This document shows, piece after piece, positions 47,136 through 55,664 of a DNA stretch of 64,000 nucleotides. The DNA is taken from NCBI RefSeq assembly GCF_026240095.1, contig NZ_JAPIVG010000004.1, positions 310,001 through 374,000 of the forward strand. Direction: 5' to 3'. The notes beneath the pieces are model-generated. The model did not search any database and had not been told where the DNA came from. It was given only the letters and a program-made list of their open reading frames with translations. The stretch comes from Pedobacter sandarakinus (GTDB lineage: Bacteria > Bacteroidota > Bacteroidia > Sphingobacteriales > Sphingobacteriaceae). The translations under genes and the position numbers were made by a program. Position 1 is the stretch's first letter. Each line of letters begins with the position of its first letter.

Positions 47136-48359
47136 TTAGTTACAAGGATTTTCATCAACAGCAATCTTTAGAAAGAGATCTAAAAAGCTGTAGGATTTTT
47201 GGCTTCGTCCATTCAGCATTTCAACCGATCTATTCATAAAAAGCCCATTCAATACCCACGGATCTGTTGTTGCGGTGAAGTCGGTATTTAATGGATAGGA
47301 CTGCCTGAGGGCATAAAATGAAAGGTAAACGTTTCCGGCATTTTTCAGGATGTTATAGGCGGCACACAAATAGTTCTTCCTGCTTTCTATATAAGGTGAA
47401 TTTCTACAGAAGGCATACCATTCCTCCGCTGGTCGAGGATTTTTAAGCGCATAATCAATATACTGGAAATTGGTAGTAACATTAGCGGGAGGTGTAAAAA
47501 TTCGGTCTGTAGCACTTGCATTTGCTGCTGTGATGAATGCAGAAGAAATTGCTGCATTGTTATTACTTTTCCAGTAAGGCATAAGTGAAAATTCTGTTAC
47601 CAGGATTTTCTGATTATCTCTGATCTTGCTTTTGGCGAAATTTATTGCTGATGTTAAAAGCTCAACCGCAGCATGGTGACTGTGGATGTCTACCCCAGCA
47701 AGGTATGGAGTAGCCTTAACAAAAGCCAAAAGATTATTATGTCCGGGATCGTTTTGCCTGTTTGCCTCATCCAACCTATCCAAGGCGCCTAAAAACATTG
47801 GCTTTTTGATGTTATTTAGAGTGAAATAATTATTTGCCCTCTCACAAGCGGCACGATAAAAACTGTTTAATGGTTCATTCCAACTCGCCTGATCTGCCTC
47901 AATAAAAGGTTCGTTACCAACAACTAAGACATCAGTGTTTGCCATTACTTTAGCAAGCAATGGCTGGATAAAATTTAAGTAATTGTTCCATTCAGTGCTA
48001 TTAACTGCGGGAAAACCATTCTGCTTGAAGTCAAATTTTAGATTTAGTACTGTTTTGTATCCTTTGGATTTTAATAAATTATAAGCAGCAATTTTAGGAT
48101 CGATATTTAAAGATCCGGCTTTATACACATCAATAACCTCAACGAAACACCTTACCCATTTGGTCTTGCTATCGGCTAAGTCATTGTAATCGGTTACATC
48201 AACCTGTTCATTTAGGTTAATTCCCATTTTATAACTGTAATCAATGGGCTGTTGTGGCAGATCCGGTTCCTTAATCGTGATTAGGGCATTTTTGTCCTTA
48301 CAGGAGAGTCCAAACATCAGGATTACCAATAAAGGAAATAAGTTTAGTAACTTGATCAT
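47136..48359 (-). CDS. TIM-barrel lipoprotein, candidate new clan-A-like glycoside hydrolase (paralogue B)
   Basis: 407 residues with lipobox FGLSC. It is a full-length homologue of the protein at 39051-40220: MGINLN near the start, NLKFDFK, VVGNEPFIE with E150, DIHSHH, and LVTEFSLM with E256. The spacing of the two glutamates (106 residues here, 113 in paralogue A) is similar. It could be a surface glycosidase or a glycan-binding protein derived from one. It lies directly upstream of SusC, where surface glycan-binding lipoproteins often occur. Confidence 0.75.
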   Translation of the reverse strand: MIKLLNLFPLLVILMFGLSCKDKNALITIKEPDLPQQPIDYSYKMGINLNEQVDVTDYNDLADSKTKWVRCFVEVIDVYKAGSLNIDPKIAAYNLLKSKGYKTVLNLKFDFKQNGFPAVNSTEWNNYLNFIQPLLAKVMANTDVLVVGNEPFIEADQASWNEPLNSFYRAACERANNYFTLNNIKKPMFLGALDRLDEANRQNDPGHNNLLAFVKATPYLAGVDIHSHHAAVELLTSAINFAKSKIRDNQKILVTEFSLMPYWKSNNNAAISSAFITAANASATDRIFTPPANVTTNFQYIDYALKNPRPAEEWYAFCRNSPYIESRKNYLCAAYNILKNAGNVYLSFYALRQSYPLNTDFTATTDPWVLNGLFMNRSVEMLNGRSQKSYSFLDLFLKIAVDENPCN

Positions 48360-48371
48360 AATATATAGTGG

Positions 48372-50081
48372 TTAGTTGTCATGGTTATTTTTCACTGCTT
48401 GTGGCTTAGGGAATACCTTGTATTCTTCTGCCAAATTGGTCCATGCCGCTGTCATCTGGCGGACTTTTTCAGGATATTCGGCAGATAGGTTATGGATTTC
48501 TGACCTGTCTGTATGCAAATCATAAAGCTCCCATTGTTCTTTAGCTGTTGTTCTGACAATTTTCCAATCACCAACCCTTAGCGCCGCTGCGCCATTGTGC
48601 TCCCAAAAGAGCGTTCTATCTGAAGCCTTGGTTGCAGTGCCCTCAAAAACTGGGAAAAGGCTTTTCCCTGGGTTTTTGATTATTGTATTGCCTTCAAAAG
48701 TAGATGGGTATTTCGCCCCAGACACCTGTAAGCAGGTTGCCATAAGGTCGATAACATGGGCAGGTGCATTGCTGATTTGCCCAGCCTTTATCTCTTCGGG
48801 CCAATAAGCAATGAATGGTGTTGCAATACCCCCTTCGTGTTCCTTAGACTTCCAATACCTAAATGGCGTACATGATACGTTTGCCCACTCCTGACCTATA
48901 CCCGCATGCGTAGTCTGGGGCCCAGGAAGAACCTTTTTATCGACAGGAAAAACAATATTCTCTCCAGATCTTGTTGTTCCAGACCTATCGTAACCGGGGC
49001 CGAAAACTTCCGGGCGCTCTGGACTCGCACCATTATCAGAAAGAAACATTATGAGGGTATTATCCAGCTCCCCATTAGCTCTTAATTGCTTGATCAGCTT
49101 ACCTACATTCTGATCTAAGCAGTCTACCATTGCTGCGTGAACAGCCATGGCTCTTGAGTCCCAGTTTTTGTCTGGGTTGCTTGCCCAATCTTTTTCCGGA
49201 TACATGAACTGCGAAAGCCCCTCCGTTTTAGGATCAAGCAATCCCATTTTTATCATTCTTTTATAGCGCTGTTCTCTAGTATATTGCCATCCCTTTTTAT
49301 AAGTATTTTCATACTTCTTTATATCAGATTCTAGCGCTTGCAAAGGCCAGTGGGGTGCTGTAAATGCCACGTAAAGGAAAAATGGATTGGCCTTGTTAGA
49401 GAAACCATTGATGTAATTAGCTGTTGAGTCTCCAATAACATTGGTGTAATAGAAGTTTTTGGGCACTTCTTTTACTGGCTTGCTGCCGTTAACAAGTGAA
49501 AACGGATCAAAGTAATCTACGACACCCCAGATATTTCCATAGAATTTATCGAAGCCCTTGTGTGTAGGATAAGAAAGCGTATCAGCAAAATCCTTGTCCT
49601 GGATTTTATGGTCGAGCCAAAGCAGTTGCTGTTGCTTATCGGGGAAAGCATTGGTTTCTGAAACATGCCATTTGCCAACCATACCGGTTTGGTAACCATC
49701 TTGTTTAAGCACCTGTGCAATGGTTACTGCATTGGCAGATAAGCTCCCCGTGTACCCTGGCTGGTTTTGATTCGTTGTCATATTGCCGATACCCGCCTGA
49801 TGAGGATACAGGCCAGTTAGTAATGATGCCCTGGTAGGGCAGCAGCGGCTGGCGTTATAGAAACTTGTCATTTTGATACCGCCTTTTGCCAACCAATCCA
49901 GATTTGGAGTACTGATTTCTCCACCGTAACAACCCAAGTCGCTATACCCAAGGTCATCTGCCAAGATGATGATGATATTTGGCTTTTTTACTTTTGATGG
50001 ATTTTTCTGAGCGAAGACAGTCGTGGTAATAAATAAGGGTACTAAAAAAAATGTCGCTTGTTTGAGTTGTGAAATTCTCAT
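48372..50081 (-). CDS. Arylsulfatase-like sulfatase (family S1), first gene of the locus
   Basis: 569 residues with a signal peptide ending TTVFAQ and no lipobox. The formylglycine motif is CCPTR at 80-84, with C80 the modified residue; the metal aspartates lie in IIILADDLGYSDLGCYGG. Other S1 blocks are GKWHVS, HWPLQA and SDNGAS. The long middle and the motif type resemble arylsulfatases of the S1_4-like branch and differ from the sulfatase at the other end. It starts the reverse operon, 166 nt from the sensor gene. Confidence 0.93.
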   Translation of the reverse strand: MRISQLKQATFFLVPLFITTTVFAQKNPSKVKKPNIIIILADDLGYSDLGCYGGEISTPNLDWLAKGGIKMTSFYNASRCCPTRASLLTGLYPHQAGIGNMTTNQNQPGYTGSLSANAVTIAQVLKQDGYQTGMVGKWHVSETNAFPDKQQQLLWLDHKIQDKDFADTLSYPTHKGFDKFYGNIWGVVDYFDPFSLVNGSKPVKEVPKNFYYTNVIGDSTANYINGFSNKANPFFLYVAFTAPHWPLQALESDIKKYENTYKKGWQYTREQRYKRMIKMGLLDPKTEGLSQFMYPEKDWASNPDKNWDSRAMAVHAAMVDCLDQNVGKLIKQLRANGELDNTLIMFLSDNGASPERPEVFGPGYDRSGTTRSGENIVFPVDKKVLPGPQTTHAGIGQEWANVSCTPFRYWKSKEHEGGIATPFIAYWPEEIKAGQISNAPAHVIDLMATCLQVSGAKYPSTFEGNTIIKNPGKSLFPVFEGTATKASDRTLFWEHNGAAALRVGDWKIVRTTAKEQWELYDLHTDRSEIHNLSAEYPEKVRQMTAAWTNLAEEYKVFPKPQAVKNNHDN

Positions 50082-50247
50082 AAGATATTCATATTTGGTT
50101 GAGCAATATTAAATCAATCCCACATTTCTCATTAGCACCTACGTTTAATTAATAGGGATTTTTGTTCAAAACACGCCTTTCAGTGTAAGCTTAACCACGA
50201 ATGCGATTTTTATTTAACAAATTAGCTAACCAAATAACTTTCGATTG

Positions 50248-53200
50248 ATGAGAATACCATATATCCTTCTTCTCTTTATTATCTTGATTCCTGGGTACGT
50301 AGTTGCTCAAGACATCAGGTTTAGGAAGATTACATCTAACCAAGGACTTTCACATAATACGGTATATGCTATTGCGCAAGATAAAAGCGGAATGATGTGG
50401 TTTGCAACCCGGGAAGGATTAAATCGATATGATAGTTACAATATTAAAACCTATTATGTAAAAGATTCGAGACCAGGTGGCTCTGCCAATAGGATTAGCG
50501 CTCTTCTCAGCCTGGATGGATCCATCTATGCAGGTACAGATGATGGACTTTACTATTATGATGTTAAGACTGATGAACTCCAGAAATCTGTGGTGTTGCC
50601 CTCATCACAATCTGTATTGTGCCTAGCATCGCAGGGGAAGTCGATATTTGTAGGAACAACAGATGGGTTGTACGCAATTAACCGAGGGCATGCAAAGCGA
50701 ATAAGTAAGAAAGGAGCCGCTGTAACAGCGATGTGTCCGATTGGAAAAGGACAGTTTCTTTTAGCGATAAATGAGGCAATTGAGATTATTGATTCCGAGG
50801 GGAACACCATCAAAACCTTTGGGGAATCTACCCTCGAAAGGATGGCTGGGGCCGCTGTGTTTAATATTACAAAAGATTTTGAAGGTAAGATTTGGTTAGC
50901 AACCAATAGGGGATTATTTAACTTCAACCAGGAAAGCGAAACTTTAACGAAAATTTATTTTGCTGGCTCTTCCTCTCCTGAAAGCAGCACTGTAAGGTCT
51001 GTTGCAAGAGATGGAAAAGATCATCTTTTTATTGGCACAGAAGAAGGACTTTTTGTTTACAACTTAAAGTCGGGTGAAGTAAAAAATTATCAACAATCTT
51101 TTGGCTTCAATCCCAAGAAACTTAACGATAATGCCATCTATTCTACCTTTGTTGCTAATGATGGTTCAGTTTGGATTGGCACGTACTTCGGGGGAATAAA
51201 TTATATTCCTTCAGAATCGAACGGATTTACAAGTGTGATGCCATCTGATAATGCAAGCAGCCTAAATGGCAAAGCCATCAGCCAAATGATGGAGGATAAA
51301 CAAGGGCGAATTTGGATTGGAAGTGAAGATGGAGGCATTGCTATTTTAAATAAGACGAGAGATAAATTTACGCCAATTAACAAAGATACACGCCCGTTTC
51401 ATTTAACCACGAACAATGTGCATGCCATACACGATGATGGGTATGGAAATATTTGGGTGGGCACATTTTTAGGGGGGCTTCATCAATTTAATACTAAAGC
51501 GAATACGACTACCATCTATCGCACAAGTAAAAATAGTTTAAATGCGCTCTCTAATGATCAGGTATATTCCATTTACAGAGATCGCAAAGGCAAGTTGTGG
51601 ATCGGAACCCAAAATGGATTAAACCTTTTTAATTATAGCAACAAAAAATTCAGCTTGTTTAAACCAGGCATTCTGGGCAACAAGTTCATTTACGATATTA
51701 TCGAAGATTCTGTTGGCAACCTTTGGTTTTGTACACGTCAAAACGGCATCTTCAGGTACGACCCAAGTAACGATAAATTGATTAATTATCGGGCTAATGG
51801 CCCAAATCCTGTGTTATTAAGCAACCAGGTAATAAGTGTTTACATCGACAGCAGAAAGAATATGTGGTTTGGAACATTAGATGGTGGCGTAAGTTATTAT
51901 AATCCAACAAAAAATATCTTCAAAAACCTGACGATAAAAAATGGGCTGGCTAATAACAATGTATATGGAATTTTAGAAGATAGTGATGGGAATATGTGGT
52001 TAACCACAAATCGCGGAATTTCGAAACTCGACATCAAGACAAAAAAATTCATTAATTATGATAGTAAGGTTGGCTTGCCATCAAACCAGTTCAACTTTAG
52101 GTCATATTTAAAAGATAGCAAAGGTCTGTTGTACTTTGGTAGTATTAATGGGTTGTGCATCTTCGACCCATCTGCTATTGGGAGAGCGCAAACTCAATTT
52201 CCTCTGGTTTTTACCGATTTCCAACTATTTAATAAGAGTATTGCACCTTCTACTTCATCAGTGTTGAGTAAACAAATAGATGCTGTTGATAAAATTTCTC
52301 TCGATTATGACCAAAACGTATTCACCATCAGCTATGCTGCCATTAATTATACCAATCCAGGAAGCACAAATTATAAGTATTTTTTGAAGGGTTTCGAAAG
52401 TAAATGGAATAATGTCGGCAATAAAATCAGTGTTACTTATACCAACCTTTCCCCAGGCGATTATGAATTCCATGTTAGGGCAATAGATGGCTCTGGCCGA
52501 CTATCTAGTGCGGAACGAACGTTGAAAATAACTGTTGCTCCTCCATTTTACCTCACCAAAGTCGCATATCTATTTTATTTTGTTTTGATCATTTTAATAA
52601 TATTGATATATACCCGCTTTGTTAAATTTCTCCAGCATAAAAAGTTAGAGGTAAAGCTCGAACGGATAGAGAAGGAAAAAATAAAAGAACTTACGCAACA
52701 CAGGCTAAACTTTTTCACTTTCATATCGCACGAATTTAAAACGCCATTAACCCTAATCCTCGCCTCTATCGATAAATTTTTGGATGGAAAAAGTTTGGAG
52801 TTTAAAAAGAGCAGTGAGTTAGTAAATATTAAAAGCAATGCTTCTATCTTGTTTAAGCTGATACAGCAGCTAATGGAATTTAGGAAAATTGAAACCGACC
52901 ATGATGCGATCAATTTATCGAGCGCAGATTTGGTTAAGTTCGTTGGTAATTGCGTATCAAACTTCGACACCATTACGCTAAAAAAAGGCATTTCGCTAGC
53001 ATTTAAATCGTCACAACCAAACCTGCAATGTTTTTTTGATCAGGATAAAACAGAAAAAATATTATATAATTTGCTATCAAATGCGGTAAAAAATACAACA
53101 GATGGCAGTATCGAAGTGGTGTTGGATATTTTGGATCGAAACAATGATCAGAAGGCAATAAACATTATGATAAAAGATACGGGAAATGGTATGTCGCCAG

Positions 53201-54249
53201 ACGACCTTGAAAATATTTTTAATCCCTTCTTTAAATCGCCCAAACATAAAGTAAACCAACAAGATAGCGGTTTAGGACTGGCCTTGGTTAATAGTCTGGT
53301 GAAGTATTTAGATGGAGAAATTAAGATAGAGAGCCAGCTAAAGGTGGGCACCATCGTGAGGTTGAGCATTCCGGTCTCCATACATCTAGAAGAAATTGGC
53401 GATCACAGATTGCACAAGCTAAAAATTGACACCTATGCGGCGAGAACTCAAATAGATACAACTCAACCGCCATTGATAAATGCCAAAAACAGGTTCAAGC
53501 TACTTATAGTTGAGGATAATAGGGAGTTGCTCACTTTCCTGTCTAACCATTTCTCTAGAGCATATGAAGTAATAACTGCAACTAACGGAGATATTGCATT
53601 GAGAAAAATAGGCAAGACCCCTCCAGATGTTATTGTTAGTGATGTTAAAATGCCAAAAATGGATGGCATTGAGCTATGTAGAAAACTAAAAACAAATAAG
53701 CAATACAACTACATCCCTTTCATACTGCTATCTGATAGCAATGGGGAAGCAACCAGGCTAGATGGACTCGATGTTGGGGCCGACGCGTACATTGCCAAGC
53801 CCTTTAATCTTAAAGAATTTGAGTTATTAATCTCAAATATGATTAATTCCAGGGTTAAACTGCGAGAGCATGTCATCGGTTCTGCAACACTCATTTCTAA
53901 TAATTTACCAAGCAACAACAAGGATCAGGAATTTCTCTCAAACATCAGCCGGGTGCTGGAAAAAGGCTTCGGCAATCCAACATTAAGTGTCGAAGACATT
54001 GCTGCCGAATTGAACACCAGCCGAACATCATTGCACCTGAACCTAAAGAGAGTTATGGACAAGAATGCGTCTGAACTTTTGAATGAATATCGACTGAAAA
54101 AAGCTGCAATTATGCTTGGAAATAACATGCCGATAAACGAAGTTGCCTTTTATTGCGGTTACGCTGATCCCAATTATTTTAGCCGTGTATTCAAGAAGTT
54201 CTACGGAGATACACCGCAAAACTTTAAGAGAAAAATCCATACCGAATAA
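50248..54249 (+). CDS. Hybrid two-component system sensor-regulator (HTCS)
   Basis: 1333 residues from the ATG at 50248 (TTG 50245 also in frame). A signal peptide (ending VVAQ) leads a periplasmic sensor of two-component propeller repeats (NTVYAIAQDKSGMMWFATREGL and similar), a Y_Y_Y domain (about 670-770), one membrane helix, then histidine kinase with FISHEFKTPL and H828, an HATPase domain, a receiver with D1132 in VIVSDVKMPKMDG, and a C-terminal AraC-type HTH. Known HTCSs bind an oligosaccharide and activate the adjacent locus, here divergent. Confidence 0.96.
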   Translation: MRIPYILLLFIILIPGYVVAQDIRFRKITSNQGLSHNTVYAIAQDKSGMMWFATREGLNRYDSYNIKTYYVKDSRPGGSANRISALLSLDGSIYAGTDDGLYYYDVKTDELQKSVVLPSSQSVLCLASQGKSIFVGTTDGLYAINRGHAKRISKKGAAVTAMCPIGKGQFLLAINEAIEIIDSEGNTIKTFGESTLERMAGAAVFNITKDFEGKIWLATNRGLFNFNQESETLTKIYFAGSSSPESSTVRSVARDGKDHLFIGTEEGLFVYNLKSGEVKNYQQSFGFNPKKLNDNAIYSTFVANDGSVWIGTYFGGINYIPSESNGFTSVMPSDNASSLNGKAISQMMEDKQGRIWIGSEDGGIAILNKTRDKFTPINKDTRPFHLTTNNVHAIHDDGYGNIWVGTFLGGLHQFNTKANTTTIYRTSKNSLNALSNDQVYSIYRDRKGKLWIGTQNGLNLFNYSNKKFSLFKPGILGNKFIYDIIEDSVGNLWFCTRQNGIFRYDPSNDKLINYRANGPNPVLLSNQVISVYIDSRKNMWFGTLDGGVSYYNPTKNIFKNLTIKNGLANNNVYGILEDSDGNMWLTTNRGISKLDIKTKKFINYDSKVGLPSNQFNFRSYLKDSKGLLYFGSINGLCIFDPSAIGRAQTQFPLVFTDFQLFNKSIAPSTSSVLSKQIDAVDKISLDYDQNVFTISYAAINYTNPGSTNYKYFLKGFESKWNNVGNKISVTYTNLSPGDYEFHVRAIDGSGRLSSAERTLKITVAPPFYLTKVAYLFYFVLIILIILIYTRFVKFLQHKKLEVKLERIEKEKIKELTQHRLNFFTFISHEFKTPLTLILASIDKFLDGKSLEFKKSSELVNIKSNASILFKLIQQLMEFRKIETDHDAINLSSADLVKFVGNCVSNFDTITLKKGISLAFKSSQPNLQCFFDQDKTEKILYNLLSNAVKNTTDGSIEVVLDILDRNNDQKAINIMIKDTGNGMSPDDLENIFNPFFKSPKHKVNQQDSGLGLALVNSLVKYLDGEIKIESQLKVGTIVRLSIPVSIHLEEIGDHRLHKLKIDTYAARTQIDTTQPPLINAKNRFKLLIVEDNRELLTFLSNHFSRAYEVITATNGDIALRKIGKTPPDVIVSDVKMPKMDGIELCRKLKTNKQYNYIPFILLSDSNGEATRLDGLDVGADAYIAKPFNLKEFELLISNMINSRVKLREHVIGSATLISNNLPSNNKDQEFLSNISRVLEKGFGNPTLSVEDIAAELNTSRTSLHLNLKRVMDKNASELLNEYRLKKAAIMLGNNMPINEVAFYCGYADPNYFSRVFKKFYGDTPQNFKRKIHTE

Positions 54250-54366
54250 GGCTATCTGTATTTGGTGAAAACCTAAAATGGTTGAAGGCCGAGTAAAAAC
54301 GCTGCGAATTGTGGTCTCACATTCAACCGTGGTCTTACATCCTGCTCGATGTTGGCTCCGTGTACT

Positions 54367-54403
54367 TAAAAAAAAGAAAACCGCAAACCTAAAAGGAATG
54401 CGG
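54367..54403 (-). terminator. Terminator of tatA
   Basis: On the minus strand CCGCA (with inner CCT) pairs with AGG and TGCGG, followed by TTTTCTTTTTTTT. Confidence 0.7.
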
Positions 54404-54467
54404 CCTCATTTATTAAATTCTAACCTAATTTTCTCTCAATAAGCAGTAGTAGAAAGTCTAAAGCGAC

Positions 54468-54659
54468 TTAAACTACTTTTTCTTCAGCTTTCACTGGTAC
54501 TGGTTCGCCTTCCTGGCCCTGTTTAAATTCTTTAATTCCTTTTCCTAAACCTTTCATTAATTCAGGAATTTTCTTTCCGCCAAACAATAATAGTATGGCA
54601 ATGGCAAGAATAATCATTTCTGGGCCGCCTAATAATGCAGCAATAGTTACGTCTTTCAT
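54468..54659 (-). CDS. tatA: Twin-arginine translocase subunit TatA/TatE
   Basis: 63 residues. One N-terminal membrane helix (about 9-27) leads into the conserved FGGKKIPELMKGLGKGIKEFKQG amphipathic helix, then an acidic and proline-rich tail. It forms the protein-conducting assembly of the Tat pathway with TatC, which is not in the window. A possible client is the RRNFIK-signal protein encoded at 17258-18157. Confidence 0.94.
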   Translation of the reverse strand: MKDVTIAALLGGPEMIILAIAILLLFGGKKIPELMKGLGKGIKEFKQGQEGEPVPVKAEEKVV

Positions 54660-54829
54660 AGGTAAATCGTTTCGTTAAAATCATATACGCTAAAAGTTTA
54701 ACCTTGGTTTTCGAAATCCTACATTATTATACAATTTGTTTTGCCTTGAAAACAATCTTTCCCTAAAGGAATTGGCCACGCATATAAGTTATACCCAAAA
54801 GAATCGTTATAGCTGTAATCAGATTTTTG

Positions 54830-54837
54830 TATGTTTG
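54830..54837 (+). promoter_or_regulatory. -7 box (TATGTTTG) of the OmpA-like gene
   Basis: This exact TAnnTTTG match lies 38 nt before the ATG at 54875. No clear -33 TTTG is seen. Confidence 0.5.
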
Positions 54838-54874
54838 AAGCGAACACACAATTAACCATAAATCAATTTTAAAC

Positions 54875-55408
54875 ATGAACATCGTTAAAAAACTTCTTTT
54901 ACCCACCTTTATCGTACTGTGCTCACTCTCTATTTATTCTTGCAAAACCAAGAAAATGGTTGCAAAACCTGCACCCGCACCAGTATCAAAACCAGCACCG
55001 CCGGTTGAAGAAAAGAAACCTGCACCAGTGCCAGAAGAAGCACCAGAAAAACCTGCTCCGGTAGAGAAGCCAAACTTCAACCTGGATAATATTCAGTTTG
55101 AATTCAATTCATTCGTGCTGAAAACCTCGTCTTTTTCAATTTTGGATAAAGCGGTTACAGAAATGAAAAAGGCACCCACTACGAAATTTGAGTTACACGG
55201 ACATTCTTCTGCTGAAGGCTCACCAGAGCATAATATGTCTCTATCTGTCGATCGTGCAAATGCCGTGAAATCGTATTTTGTAAATGCTGGGTTCAATGCT
55301 TCGAACTTCACAATCATCGGTCATGGCGAGAAAGAACCCATCAGCACAAACAATAACGAAGAAGGAAGAATCTTAAACAGGAGGACTGAAATAAAAGTTC
55401 AGCAATAG
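54875..55408 (+). CDS. OmpA family lipoprotein
   Basis: 177 residues with lipobox IYSCK. A proline/alanine/lysine-rich linker (about 25-68) spans towards the cell wall, followed by an OmpA-like peptidoglycan-binding domain with FELHGHSSAEGSPEHNMSLSVDRANAVKSY and ending GRILNRRTEIKV. The domain binds diaminopimelate of peptidoglycan and anchors the outer membrane. Most alike are Pal-type proteins, but no tol genes are adjacent, so the Pal name is not used. Confidence 0.92.
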   Translation: MNIVKKLLLPTFIVLCSLSIYSCKTKKMVAKPAPAPVSKPAPPVEEKKPAPVPEEAPEKPAPVEKPNFNLDNIQFEFNSFVLKTSSFSILDKAVTEMKKAPTTKFELHGHSSAEGSPEHNMSLSVDRANAVKSYFVNAGFNASNFTIIGHGEKEPISTNNNEEGRILNRRTEIKVQQ

Positions 55409-55426
55409 TTTAATTTGCCAAAATTA

Positions 55427-55484
55427 AAAAACATACGGCGAAAACCCGGTAATTGGGAAAACAAAACGCTGTATGTTTTTTTTT
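55427..55484 (+). terminator. Terminator of the OmpA-like gene
   Basis: A 14-bp stem with one G-U pair (55427-55440 with 55468-55481), enclosing a small CCC...GGG hairpin, is followed by T residues. Confidence 0.85.
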
Positions 55485-55504
55485 GATACAACCATGCCAG
55501 GTAT

Positions 55505-55597
55505 ATGAGTGTGAATTTAAGTGAATTGCTTCTTATCCTCGCAAGCACTGTTTTTGCAGCACCATCTCAGATATCAATCAATCATTTTACAAGCTGA
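55505..55597 (+). CDS. Doubtful 30-residue frame with signal-like hydrophobic core
   Basis: An ATG frame whose product (MSVNLSELLLILASTVFAAPSQ...) resembles a signal peptide with an alanine-rich cleavage site, followed by only about ten residues. It sits in the 256-nt gap before the M28 gene and may be a relic or chance. Confidence 0.15.
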   Translation: MSVNLSELLLILASTVFAAPSQISINHFTS

Positions 55598-55646
55598 TTT
55601 ACCATTTAGTCGTCAGATTCATCAACCAATCGATATATTAGCTAAA

Positions 55647-55654
55647 TAATTTTG
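55647..55654 (+). promoter_or_regulatory. -7 box (TAATTTTG) of the M28 peptidase gene
   Basis: This exact TAnnTTTG match ends 10 bases before the ATG at 55665, predicting a leader of only a few bases. Confidence 0.45.
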
Positions 55655-55664
55655 CTTGTTATAG

